Part shown: positions 34,936-43,379 of the stretch, in pieces
How the letters are laid out: every line of letters begins with the position of its first letter
How positions within the stretch are numbered: position 1 is the first letter of the stretch
Assembly: GCF_014202975.1 (NCBI RefSeq)
Contig: NZ_JACHHZ010000003.1
Location: 310,001-374,000, forward strand
Origin: Povalibacter uvarum
Lineage (GTDB): Bacteria; Pseudomonadota; Gammaproteobacteria; Steroidobacterales; Steroidobacteraceae
Length of the DNA: 64,000 nt
Direction: 5' to 3'
Made by a program: the position numbers and the translations under genes
Notes under the pieces: model-generated
The model's database searches: none
What the model saw: the letters and a program-made list of their open reading frames with translations, nothing else
What the model was told of the DNA's origin: nothing

Positions 34936-36195
34936 GTGCAGAGCAAGAAGAAACTACAGACGATGATCGTTGCCGCCGGCGTGCTGGCTGCAGGTCCGGC
35001 TTTCGCCGCCGAGAAAGAGCCGGTCATGGTCACGGTGCCGGCCGGCACTTATCAGATGGGCAGGATGATCAACTACGGCTACGGGGACATGGATGGTCCG
35101 ACGCACACGGTCACATTGACTTCGTTCGAGCTGGCGGCGAAGGAAGTGACACTCGGTGAGTACCGCGCTTTCATCCGCGCATCCGGATACGTGCCGGAAC
35201 GCAAGTGCAACGTGTACAAGGCGGACGCCAAGTGGTTCATCGATCCGAAGCGCAGCTGGGATGATCCCGGCTTCAAGCAAGCGGATGAGCACCCGGTCGT
35301 GTGCGTCAGCTGGCGTGACACCCAGGCTTACATCAACTGGCTCAACGGCAAGACGGGGAAGCGGTATCGATTGCCTACCGAAGCCGAGTGGGAATACGTC
35401 GCGACGATTGCCGATCTGGGCGACTCGCGCAATGGCGGTGCGGTCACGCATGAGATTGCGAACATCGGCAAGGTCGAATGCTGCGGCGGCGAGACGGGTG
35501 GCAAGGATGTGTGGATGCACACCGCGCCAGTCGGCAGCTTCCCGGTCGACCGCTTCGGTCTGCACGACATTCGCGGCAATGTCTGGGAATGGCAGTCTGA
35601 TTGCTATGAAGATAACTATCGCGATGCTGCCATCGACGGGAGCAATCGCGCGAAGTGCTCGAGTGATGGCTACCACGTAGTACGTGGCGCTTCGTACGGC
35701 GACGGCGGCGAATATCTGTCGGAGCGTTTGCGTCTTCGCGGTACGGAGGATCAGGGCTATTTCACGGTGGGTTTCCGCCTTGCGCAGTCGGTGAACGCTG
35801 CGCCGGCTTCGGGACCGACTCCCGCTTCGATCGCATTGCCAGTGACGCAGATGCTCGAGGCAACCCGCCAGCGGAACGTGGAGGGCATCGACAAGACGCT
35901 GTCGCGCTCGATCGATCCGGAGATCCTGTATTACTGGGGCGAAACGGTCACGGGTCGCCCCGCGATCTCGCAGTGGCATCGCGAATGGTTCGCCGAGGCC
36001 GGCTGGAGTCTCGAGCCCGAGAAGATCCTGCACGTCTTCAATGACGATCGACTCGCGCTCGTGAACTACACCATCGAATACATCAAGAGCGCGGACCGGA
36101 AGTTCAGGATCTTCATCGGCTGCACGCTGGTGCGCGAGGATGACGGCTGGAAAGTCGCTCGCATTCAGCAGACCCTGCTCGAAGGTCCGAAATGA
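34936..36195 (+). CDS. FGE-fold protein with C-terminal NTF2-like domain
   Basis: 419 residues. GTG 34936 is chosen because GGGGGA lies 8 bp upstream; a TTG at 34930 is possible. Signal peptide ends at AFA-AE. FGE-like domain about 30-290 with 'VPAGTYQMGR', 'KEVTLGEYRAFIRASGYVPERKC', 'HPVVCVSWRDTQAYINWLNGKTGKRYRLPTEAEWEYV', 'GLHDIRGNVWEWQSDCYEDNY' and 'HVVRGASYGDGGEYLSERLRLRG'. The catalytic Cys pair of FGE is missing. Residues about 305-419 form a SnoaL/DUF4440-like NTF2 fold ('DPEILYYWGETVTGRPAISQWHREWF'). Two bp after the amidohydrolase stop; the next gene overlaps by 4 bp, so translation is coupled. Confidence 0.85.
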   Translation: MQSKKKLQTMIVAAGVLAAGPAFAAEKEPVMVTVPAGTYQMGRMINYGYGDMDGPTHTVTLTSFELAAKEVTLGEYRAFIRASGYVPERKCNVYKADAKWFIDPKRSWDDPGFKQADEHPVVCVSWRDTQAYINWLNGKTGKRYRLPTEAEWEYVATIADLGDSRNGGAVTHEIANIGKVECCGGETGGKDVWMHTAPVGSFPVDRFGLHDIRGNVWEWQSDCYEDNYRDAAIDGSNRAKCSSDGYHVVRGASYGDGGEYLSERLRLRGTEDQGYFTVGFRLAQSVNAAPASGPTPASIALPVTQMLEATRQRNVEGIDKTLSRSIDPEILYYWGETVTGRPAISQWHREWFAEAGWSLEPEKILHVFNDDRLALVNYTIEYIKSADRKFRIFIGCTLVREDDGWKVARIQQTLLEGPK

Positions 36196-37364
36196 GATTG
36201 GGGGCACTGGCACTCATGACGCTCAGCGCTGCAGGAATCACGAACGCCGACGTGGCGGACACGTTCAAGCCGACCGCCGAGGAGCAGGAACGCCTGACGG
36301 TGATGTCGCGGCCACCACAATGGATCATCGAGAACCTGCAGGGACCGCGTGAGTCGATCGACGGCCAACTGCTCGATCCGAAACTGCAGTACTACCTGGA
36401 GGCGCGTCGTCGCCGTACGCCCGAGATGGTGAAGCGCGGGCTCGAGTTGTTCGACAGTCCTGAGGGCCGCATCACGGCCCGCAATGCGCTCGCACGTGAA
36501 TGGGCGCTGTTCTCGAAGCCGACCGCGCCGATGCGCAAGGTCGAGAATCGCGAGATTCCGGGACCGCGCGGTCCGATCCCGCTCCGGATCTATACGCCGA
36601 ACACGACCGACAACAACCCGCTGCCGATTCTCATCTACTTCCACGGCGGCGGCTGGATGTACAGCGGGATCGAAGCGGTCGATCGCTGCGTGCGATTGAT
36701 CGCGAATGAAGCTCAGGTCATCGTCGTCAACGTAGAGTACGGGCTCGCGCCCGAGAACCCCTGGCCCGCGGGCAACGATGATGGGGAGGCTGCGTTCCTC
36801 TGGGTTCGCAAGCATGCGGTGGAAATCGGTGGAAGCCCCGACATGATCGGCGTCGGCGGCGACAGCGCGGGCGGCAACATCTCGGTCACGATCTCGCATC
36901 GGCAGATCGAGGCGGGGCGGCCGACGCCGCTGATGCAACTTCTCTACTACACGGCAACCAGCTTCTCGCCGAACTATGAATCAGCGAAGCTGTTCGCGAA
37001 TGGCTATGGGCTCGATTCGAATTTCAGGGACTTCATGCTGCCTCGCGTTTATCCGGGCGAGGGCACGGCTGAGCGCGCGACGAAGGAGCTCCGCGACGCG
37101 AAACTGGAGAAGATGCCTGCAACGATCGTGGTAACCGCCGGCTTCGATATGCTGCGTGACCCGGGCCGCGGCTTCGCGCGGCGACTGGAACAGAAAGGTG
37201 TCGCGGTGACGTACCTGAACTATCCGACGTTGATCCACGGCTTCCTGCAATGGTCCGGCGTCGTCGAAGATGCCGATCGGGCCGCAGTCGATACGGCCCG
37301 GCTGTTCGGCAGCGCGATCCGCAGCCGCCTGCCCATGGTTCAGCGTCCGATGGTCAACGACTGA
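36192..37364 (+). CDS. Exported alpha/beta hydrolase, HSL (acetyl esterase) type
   Basis: 390 residues, start overlapping the previous stop (ATGA). Short signal peptide (MRLGALALMTLSAAGITNA). Oxyanion-hole motif HGGGW (151-155), 'VEYGLAPENPWPAG', nucleophile S225 in GGDSAGGN, acid Asp in 'TAGFDMLRDPG', and final His in 'LIHGF'. This matches hormone-sensitive-lipase-type carboxylesterases. It should cleave short-chain esters. The N-terminal 100 residues are an extra helical region ahead of the core. Part of the 31697-39895 operon. Confidence 0.92.
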   Translation: MRLGALALMTLSAAGITNADVADTFKPTAEEQERLTVMSRPPQWIIENLQGPRESIDGQLLDPKLQYYLEARRRRTPEMVKRGLELFDSPEGRITARNALAREWALFSKPTAPMRKVENREIPGPRGPIPLRIYTPNTTDNNPLPILIYFHGGGWMYSGIEAVDRCVRLIANEAQVIVVNVEYGLAPENPWPAGNDDGEAAFLWVRKHAVEIGGSPDMIGVGGDSAGGNISVTISHRQIEAGRPTPLMQLLYYTATSFSPNYESAKLFANGYGLDSNFRDFMLPRVYPGEGTAERATKELRDAKLEKMPATIVVTAGFDMLRDPGRGFARRLEQKGVAVTYLNYPTLIHGFLQWSGVVEDADRAAVDTARLFGSAIRSRLPMVQRPMVND

Positions 37365-37371
37365 TCGCACG

Positions 37372-38487
37372 ATGATTGCCGCACCGCGCACCGGTTTCGT
37401 TTTCGAGGAGCTGTACCTGTGGCATCACACCGGTGCTCCGGCCGGCGTGATGCCGCACGGCCTGACGGTCGAGCCGGGTGAGCATCTCGAGAGCCCGCAG
37501 AGCAAGCGCCGCATTCGCAACGTGCTCGAGGTCAGCGGACTGCTCGATTCGCTGGTTCGCGTCAGGGCGGAGTATGTCGATGAGGACTACCTCACCCGGT
37601 TTCACACCCGTGATCATGTAAGCCGCGTGCGCGAATTGTCGAAGGGGAACGGCGGCGATGCAGGCATCATGACGCCGTTCGGCAGAGGGGGTTTCGACAT
37701 CGCGCGGCTCTCCGCAGGCGGCACCAAGTGTGCGGTGGAGTCAGTGCTGACGGGCACGGTCGATAACGCCTACGCCCTGGTGAGGCCGCCTGGCCATCAT
37801 GCTGAGCGGGATCAGGGTCGCGGCTTCTGCCTGTTCGGCAACATCGCGCTTGCAGTGATGCATGCACGCGCCGCCCATGGAGTCGGGCGCGTCGCCGTCG
37901 TCGACTGGGACGTGCACCATGGCAACGGCACGGAGCAGGCCTTCTACGAAGAGCGCGATGTGCTCACGCTCTCGATTCACCAGGATGGCTTGTTTCCACG
38001 TGACACCGGAGGCCTCGCGAGCAACGGTGCCGGGGCGGGTAAGGGCAGCAATCTGAACTTGCCATTGCCTCCGGGCTCGGGCGAAGGTGCCTATCTCGCG
38101 GCGTTCGAGCGAGTAGTGATTCCCGCGCTGCATCGCTTCAAGCCTGAACTGATCGTGGTGGCGTCGGGGTTCGATGCAGCCGGCATGGACCCGCTCGGTC
38201 GCATGATGCTGCACAGCGACGTCTACCGTGCGATGACACGAATGTTGCTGATTGCTGCGCGAGAGCTCTGCAATGGAAGATTGGTGTTGTCGCATGAAGG
38301 CGGCTATTCACCGTGGCAGGCGCCGTACTGCGCTCTCGCTGTGATGGAAGAGCTGAGCGGCATTCGCACTGGCATGGACGACCCATTCCTGCCGATGGTG
38401 AGGGGCTGGGCACAGCAGGACCTGCAGCCGCATCAGGCGGCGGCGATTGACATGGCAGCGCGGCTTGTTGATTCGATTGCGAAGTAG
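37372..38487 (+). CDS. Histone deacetylase-like amidohydrolase (acetylpolyamine/HDAC family)
   Basis: 371 residues from ATG 37372, 7 bp after the esterase stop. Class II HDAC-like motifs: 'RPPGHHAERDQGRGFCLFGNIALAV' with tandem His 142-143, zinc ligands D180-x-H182 in 'VDWDVHHGNGTEQAFY', 'SIHQDGLFP', Asp in 'ASGFDAAGMDPLG', and active Tyr in 'GGYSP'. No signal peptide, so cytoplasmic. Bacterial members deacetylate acetylpolyamines or other N-acyl amides. It probably removes acyl groups from a small amine produced by the operon's other enzymes. Confidence 0.93.
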   Translation: MIAAPRTGFVFEELYLWHHTGAPAGVMPHGLTVEPGEHLESPQSKRRIRNVLEVSGLLDSLVRVRAEYVDEDYLTRFHTRDHVSRVRELSKGNGGDAGIMTPFGRGGFDIARLSAGGTKCAVESVLTGTVDNAYALVRPPGHHAERDQGRGFCLFGNIALAVMHARAAHGVGRVAVVDWDVHHGNGTEQAFYEERDVLTLSIHQDGLFPRDTGGLASNGAGAGKGSNLNLPLPPGSGEGAYLAAFERVVIPALHRFKPELIVVASGFDAAGMDPLGRMMLHSDVYRAMTRMLLIAARELCNGRLVLSHEGGYSPWQAPYCALAVMEELSGIRTGMDDPFLPMVRGWAQQDLQPHQAAAIDMAARLVDSIAK

Positions 38488-38530
38488 GTAGCGGATAGTC
38501 AGAACGAAGAGATGATTCTGGAGAGGTGAA

Positions 38531-39895
38531 ATGCGGTTGCGAATTTTCTGTGGACTATCGACTGTGCTCTGCTGCGCAGTGGCGACTGCCTGGGCTTCTG
38601 ATCAGAGCACCCTGAAACCTGTCGTCAATGCGGCTGGAAAGACGCTGAGCTTCGACTGGCCGATGGTGCGGGTCGGAACGGCGGAGTACGAAGAAGGGCC
38701 GACAGGCGTCACTGTGTTTCACTTCGGCCGCAAGGTGCTCGGCGCGGTTGACGTGCGTGGCGGCGGGCCGGGAACGGTGAACACGGATTTCCTGCGACTG
38801 GGATACGACGCGCCGGAGCTCGATGCTGTCGTCTTCGCGGGTGGTTCCTGGTACGGGCTCGAAGCAACGACGGCCGTTGCGTCGGCGCTCAAGGACGATG
38901 GTATTCGCGACGGTGGCTGGATGACGCTCGCGCTGTCTGTCGGCGCGATCATCTATGACCTGGGCGATCGCCGGCTCAATGAAATCTATCCGGACAAGCA
39001 GTTGGCTCAGGCCGCGTTCCGAGGTGCACAGCCCGGCGTGTTTCCGCTCGGTCCCTACGGCGCGGGGAGGCTCGCGAAGAGTGGCGGCTACTTCGGATGC
39101 AATGCGCACTCAGGGCAGGGCGGTGCGTTCCGGCAGATCGGTGATCTCAAGATTGCTGCGTTCACCGTGGTGAATGCGCTCGGTGTAGTGACCAATCGCG
39201 ACGGCAGCATTGCATCGTGTTATCGCGATCCAACCTGGCCGAAGAGCCTCAGCGCCGCCGAGTTGTCCGCGGGTCTGCCCGACAGTCGCAAGCCGGGCTG
39301 GAAAGGGCCGTCGATGCAGGCGGATGCCAAGCGCAACACGACGATCAGCCTCGTCGTGACGAATCAGGTCATGACACCGGCGGAGCTGCAGCGACTCGCT
39401 GTTCAAGTCCATACGTCGATGGCGCGCGGAATCCAGCCGTTTGCGACAGAGTTCGATGGTGATGTGCTGTACGCCGTATCGACCGGTGAGCTTCCCAAGT
39501 CGGAGCCGCTGCAGATCACCTCGGCCGACATTGGCATCATCGCATCGGATGTCATGTGGGATGCGATTCTCGCGTCGCAGCCAGAGCAGCCCGTCGCAGC
39601 GCAGCCGGACAAGCGCCTGAAGTTGAAGGGCGATCAGCTCGAGCCGCTGGCTGGGACCTACATCTTCAGTGAGTTCGCGAAGATCAGCGTGACGGCGCGT
39701 GAGAACAGGCTGTTCGCACAAGCGACGGGAGCCCGCGATGCGTTTGCGATTCGTCGTGCGGCGCCGGTCGAGTTGTTGCCGGTGTCCGCGACGGAATTCG
39801 CGGTGCCGGGACGGTATCCGCTGACTGTGAAGTTCGAGGAAGGGAAAGTGGTGTTGAATCCGGGAAGGTGGCAGCAGATCGGGAAGCGGGAATGA
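38531..39895 (+). CDS. Exported P1 (S58) family peptidase with C-terminal extension
   Basis: 454 residues. Signal peptide ends near AWA-SD (23). P1/DmpA-like features: 'VRVGTAEYEEGPTGVTVF', 'GPGTVNTDFLRLG', 'VFAGGSWYGLEATTAVASAL', 'FGCNAHSGQGGAFRQIGDLKIAAFTVVNALG', and 'KRNTTISLVV', where T270/T271 sit at the self-processing nucleophile position. The core ends near residue 370; about 85 more residues ('LAGTYIFSEFAKISVTARENRLFAQATG...LPVSATEFAVPG') resemble the DUF3471-type domain usually found after beta-lactamase-fold hydrolases. It likely acts as an aminopeptidase on D-, L- or beta-amino-acid substrates in the periplasm. Confidence 0.88.
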   Translation: MRLRIFCGLSTVLCCAVATAWASDQSTLKPVVNAAGKTLSFDWPMVRVGTAEYEEGPTGVTVFHFGRKVLGAVDVRGGGPGTVNTDFLRLGYDAPELDAVVFAGGSWYGLEATTAVASALKDDGIRDGGWMTLALSVGAIIYDLGDRRLNEIYPDKQLAQAAFRGAQPGVFPLGPYGAGRLAKSGGYFGCNAHSGQGGAFRQIGDLKIAAFTVVNALGVVTNRDGSIASCYRDPTWPKSLSAAELSAGLPDSRKPGWKGPSMQADAKRNTTISLVVTNQVMTPAELQRLAVQVHTSMARGIQPFATEFDGDVLYAVSTGELPKSEPLQITSADIGIIASDVMWDAILASQPEQPVAAQPDKRLKLKGDQLEPLAGTYIFSEFAKISVTARENRLFAQATGARDAFAIRRAAPVELLPVSATEFAVPGRYPLTVKFEEGKVVLNPGRWQQIGKRE

Positions 39896-39916
39896 CAGTG
39901 AGGTCGTACCTCCGGT

Positions 39917-40552
39917 CTATTTCTCGACTCCCAGTCCCGCCATCCACCTCGCCACCTCGTGGCTCCCTTCGTCGTTGCGCTCCAGCAGGCGCTCCATCAC
40001 CCGAACGCGATCGCCGGGCGGGTGAGTCTGGCTGAGTTTCGTCACGCCTTCGATGCGCTCAACTTTCATCCGCACGGAGCGGATCATCGGCATGAGCGTA
40101 TCGACACGGCCGGGCGGCGCCTGTTCGAGTGTCCATGGCGTCGCGTTGCCGCTTTCCATGATGCGTGCCGTGTGTCGCAGGATGGCGAGCTGGGTCGCCT
40201 CATCGTCGATCGGCTCGATCGTGCCGCGCACATGGGCAACCACGTAGTTCCACGTCGGCACAGTAGGGCGTTCCCTGTACCAGCTTGACGATATGTACGC
40301 ATGCGGACCGGCAAAAATGGCCAGTGCGCTTTGCCCGGCTTCGAGCGAGGCTGCATGCGGATTCCGCCGCGCCATGTGGCCGATCATCGTCGACGTGTCG
40401 TCGTCCGATTCGAAGTACAGCGGGATCGCCGTGGCCAGCATCCCCGCCGCACTGGTGGTGATGAACTGGGCGAACGGATAGCGCCGGACGATGGCGGCGG
40501 GATCGGCGGCTGCGTAGGCCGGCGGGGCAAACAGAAGTCGTTCCGTATCCAT
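39917..40552 (-). CDS. PaiB-like FMN-binding negative regulator
   Basis: 211 residues from ATG 40552. Family signs: 'RYPFAQFITTSAAGMLATAIPLYF', 'GHMARRNPHA', 'ALAIFAGPHAYISSSWY', 'PTVPTWNYVVAHVRGTIEP', 'KLSQTHPPGDRVRVMERLLE' near the C terminus. PaiB in Bacillus represses sporulation and protease genes; elsewhere it may sense FMN or amines. Its stop is 21 bp from the convergent P1 peptidase stop. It is divergent from the serine hydrolase at 40800, with 247 bp between starts. Confidence 0.9.
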   Translation of the reverse strand: MDTERLLFAPPAYAAADPAAIVRRYPFAQFITTSAAGMLATAIPLYFESDDDTSTMIGHMARRNPHAASLEAGQSALAIFAGPHAYISSSWYRERPTVPTWNYVVAHVRGTIEPIDDEATQLAILRHTARIMESGNATPWTLEQAPPGRVDTLMPMIRSVRMKVERIEGVTKLSQTHPPGDRVRVMERLLERNDEGSHEVARWMAGLGVEK

Positions 40553-40799
40553 AGCAGGTTGATCTGAGTCGCTGATTTTCCTCGGGGGACGCGGGCCAGC
40601 ATCGCAGGGAACCGCGCCACCGGGAAGATGCGAAAGACAACGCAGACGGTGTCTCTCCGACACCGGCCGAACGTGCGGTGACTCTGGCTCACCGGCCCGC
40701 ACGACATTCGCAACCGTCGGTGCGCAGGCGGACGCGTATATATGAACGCATCGCCACGTGGGCGGAGAGAGCATCTTGCGGGACGAGGGGTCGGTAGAA

Positions 40800-41987
40800 A
40801 TGGCGAATCGCAGCCGCTTCGGAAGCGCAGGGCAGGTGCCGCAAGCGTCCGCACCGGAGCATTTCGCTGATGACGATGCGCGACTCGCCTACGCCGGCAA
40901 GATGCTGCCCGATCGGCAGCTGCGGCTGTTCAGGGATCCTGCGTGGGTCTTCTCGACGCGCAAGATCGCGAGAGGCGCGGATGTCTTCCCGCTGCCGCGC
41001 GCCGACCAGTCAATCGCTGAGCTGCCGGTACGCGCGGCCGGCAACGAGTACGACCTCGTCGACTACATTTCGCGCAACCGCGTCGTCGGGCTGCTCATTC
41101 TTCATCGCGGACGCATCGTCCTCGAACACTACGAAGCGGGTCTCGATCGCGACAGTCGCTGGATCTCGATGTCGATGGCGAAGTCGGTTGCGACTACGCT
41201 CGTCGGCGCAGCGATCCGCGACGGATTCATCCGCAGCGTCGATGATCCTCTGACGCGGTATCTGCCCGAGCTCGCGGGCGGCGGTTACGAAGGTGTCTCG
41301 GTCAAGCACCTGCTGCAGATGACATCGGGCGTCCGTTGGGACGATACGCACACCGATGCAGCCTCCGAACGCAGGCAGATGCTCGAGATGCAGATTGCGC
41401 AGCAGCCCGGCGCGATTCTTCGTTACGTAGGCAGTCAGCCTCGCATCGCTGAGCCGGGCAGTGCCTGGAACTACAGCACGGGCGAAACGCATGTCGTCGG
41501 TGCATTGTTGTACGCCGCGACGGGCCGCTGGGTCGCCGATTATCTGTCGGAGAAGATCTGGGCGCCGTTCGGCATGGAGCACGATGCGCTTTGGTGGCTC
41601 GAGTCGAAGCAGGGGCTCGAAGTGGCCGGCAGCGGCATCAGTGCGACGTTGCGCGATTACGGAAGATTCGGCCAGTTCGTTCTCGGTGGTGGGATCGCCG
41701 GCGGCAAGCAAGTCCTTCCTGACGGCTGGATTCCCGAGGCCACTGCGCCGCGCACGGTCGGCGGCAAGCAGGTCGACTACGGCTACATGTGGTGGGCCGT
41801 TCCAGGTCGCGACGGTCGTCACGATGATGGCGCATTCAGTGCCCGCGGCATCTTCGGCCAGTACATCTACATCAATCCCCGTCGCGACATCGTGGTGACC
41901 GTGCTGAGCGCGCGGGCGAAGCCGAAGGGAGCGGAAGTCATTCTCGACAATGACTTCTTCAACAGCACAGTCGAAGCGCTGCGTTAG
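40800..41987 (+). CDS. Cytoplasmic serine hydrolase, class C beta-lactamase fold
   Basis: 395 residues from ATG 40800 (GAGGGG 9 bp upstream). No signal peptide. SxxK motif S125-M-A-K128 in WISMSMAKSV, Tyr base in 'WNYSTGETHVVGALL', 'HLLQMTSGVRWDD', and 'DYGYMWWAVPGR'. The SMAKS sequence and the WWxxP block fit the 6-aminohexanoate-dimer-hydrolase-like subgroup, which cleaves small linear amides or esters. It leads a tight cluster: peptide transporter after 6 bp and propeller protein after that. It may act on imported oligopeptides. Confidence 0.88.
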   Translation: MANRSRFGSAGQVPQASAPEHFADDDARLAYAGKMLPDRQLRLFRDPAWVFSTRKIARGADVFPLPRADQSIAELPVRAAGNEYDLVDYISRNRVVGLLILHRGRIVLEHYEAGLDRDSRWISMSMAKSVATTLVGAAIRDGFIRSVDDPLTRYLPELAGGGYEGVSVKHLLQMTSGVRWDDTHTDAASERRQMLEMQIAQQPGAILRYVGSQPRIAEPGSAWNYSTGETHVVGALLYAATGRWVADYLSEKIWAPFGMEHDALWWLESKQGLEVAGSGISATLRDYGRFGQFVLGGGIAGGKQVLPDGWIPEATAPRTVGGKQVDYGYMWWAVPGRDGRHDDGAFSARGIFGQYIYINPRRDIVVTVLSARAKPKGAEVILDNDFFNSTVEALR

Positions 41988-41993
41988 GAACCC

Positions 41994-43379
41994 ATGACGA
42001 CCGCGATCGACACCCCGACGCAATCCAACCCGGCACGCGACGATCGCACGTTCCTCGGTCAGCCGCGCGGTCTCGCCTACATCGTCTTCACGGAGGCGTG
42101 GGAACGCTTCTCGTTCTATGGCATGCAGGCGCTGCTCGTGCTGTACATGACGGGCCACTTGCTGCAGCCGGGCAATGTCGAAAATGTCGCGGGGTTCGCG
42201 GCTTTCCGTTCCGGCATCGAAGCAGTGTTCGGCCAGCTCTCGCTCCAGGCGCTCGCTTCGCAGATCTTCGGTCTCTACATCGGCATGATCTATTTCATGC
42301 CCGTGCTCGGCGGACTGCTGGGCGATCGTGTTCTCGGTCGCAGGAAAGCAGTCACGGCGGGGGCCGCGCTGATGGCGGCAGGTCACTTCCTGATGGCCTT
42401 CGAGGCCGCATTCCTGCTCGCCTTGTTCTCACTGATCCTCGGATCGGGATTGCTCAAGGGCAATCTCGCTGCACAGGTCGGCGGGCTTTACGCGAAGAAC
42501 GATCCGCGTCGCGACACGGCTTTTTCGCTGTACTGCATGTCGATCAACGTCGGTGCATTCATCGCGCCGCTCGTGTGCGGAACGCTCGGCGAGTTGTATG
42601 GCTGGCACTACGGTTTCGGTGCGGCGGGTGTCGGCATGCTCGTCGGCATCGTGATCTATCTGTCGGGTCGCAACCATCTTCCTGTCGACCGGGTGGCGGA
42701 CCGCAGTGAGCGAGTGAAGCTCCAGCCCGGCGAAGGTCGCGTGATCGCCGCGCTGCTCGGCGTGCTCGCGATCACGGGCCTCTTCTGGACGGGCCAGACT
42801 CAGGTCTGGAACACGTATCCGATCTGGATTCGCGACCACGTCGATCGCGACCTGTTCGGTCTCTCTATCCCGGTGACGTGGTTCCAGTCGCTGGATTCGC
42901 TCGCCGTGCTGGTCTTTGCGCCCGTCGTGATCTGGTTCTGGCGCTGGCAGGCGAAGCGTCGTAGCGAACCGGGCGATCTCGTGAAGATCGCACTCGGATG
43001 CGCCTTCTTCGCCATTGCCTGCTTCCTTCTCAGCGTCGGAGAGTGGTTCGCCGGCGAAGGCAAGACCGCATTGTTGTGGCCGGCCGCTTTTCACTTCGTC
43101 TGCGCAGCCGGCTATCTCTACGCAGCGCCGATTGCACTCGCGCTCGTGTCTCGCGCAGCCCCCGTTTCCGTCAACGCCATGATGGTCGGCGCGTACTACC
43201 TCGCGCTGTTCGCAGGCGGCATCGTCAGCGGCTGGCTCGGAAGATTCTTCGAAGCGATGTCGCCGGCTTCGTTCTGGCTGATGCACGCTGCGATCGTCGG
43301 CAGCGGCGCCGTGCTGATCCTTCTGCTTCGGCCCTTGTTGATACGCGAGCTGCGGCTCGACACCGCCCGCGGAGAGTGA
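41994..43379 (+). CDS. Proton-dependent oligopeptide (POT/PTR2) transporter
   Basis: 461 residues, about 12 membrane helices. POT signatures: E34-x-x-E37-R38 with 'FSFYGMQALLVLYMTG', 'LGDRVLGRRKAV', 'GSGLLKGNLAAQVGGLY', and 'AFSLYCMSINVGAFIAPLVCGTLGELYGWHYGFGAAGVGM'. It should import di- and tripeptides with protons. The start is 6 bp after the serine hydrolase stop; the following gene overlaps by 1 bp (TGATG), so all three are likely one transcript. Confidence 0.95.
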   Translation: MTTAIDTPTQSNPARDDRTFLGQPRGLAYIVFTEAWERFSFYGMQALLVLYMTGHLLQPGNVENVAGFAAFRSGIEAVFGQLSLQALASQIFGLYIGMIYFMPVLGGLLGDRVLGRRKAVTAGAALMAAGHFLMAFEAAFLLALFSLILGSGLLKGNLAAQVGGLYAKNDPRRDTAFSLYCMSINVGAFIAPLVCGTLGELYGWHYGFGAAGVGMLVGIVIYLSGRNHLPVDRVADRSERVKLQPGEGRVIAALLGVLAITGLFWTGQTQVWNTYPIWIRDHVDRDLFGLSIPVTWFQSLDSLAVLVFAPVVIWFWRWQAKRRSEPGDLVKIALGCAFFAIACFLLSVGEWFAGEGKTALLWPAAFHFVCAAGYLYAAPIALALVSRAAPVSVNAMMVGAYYLALFAGGIVSGWLGRFFEAMSPASFWLMHAAIVGSGAVLILLLRPLLIRELRLDTARGE

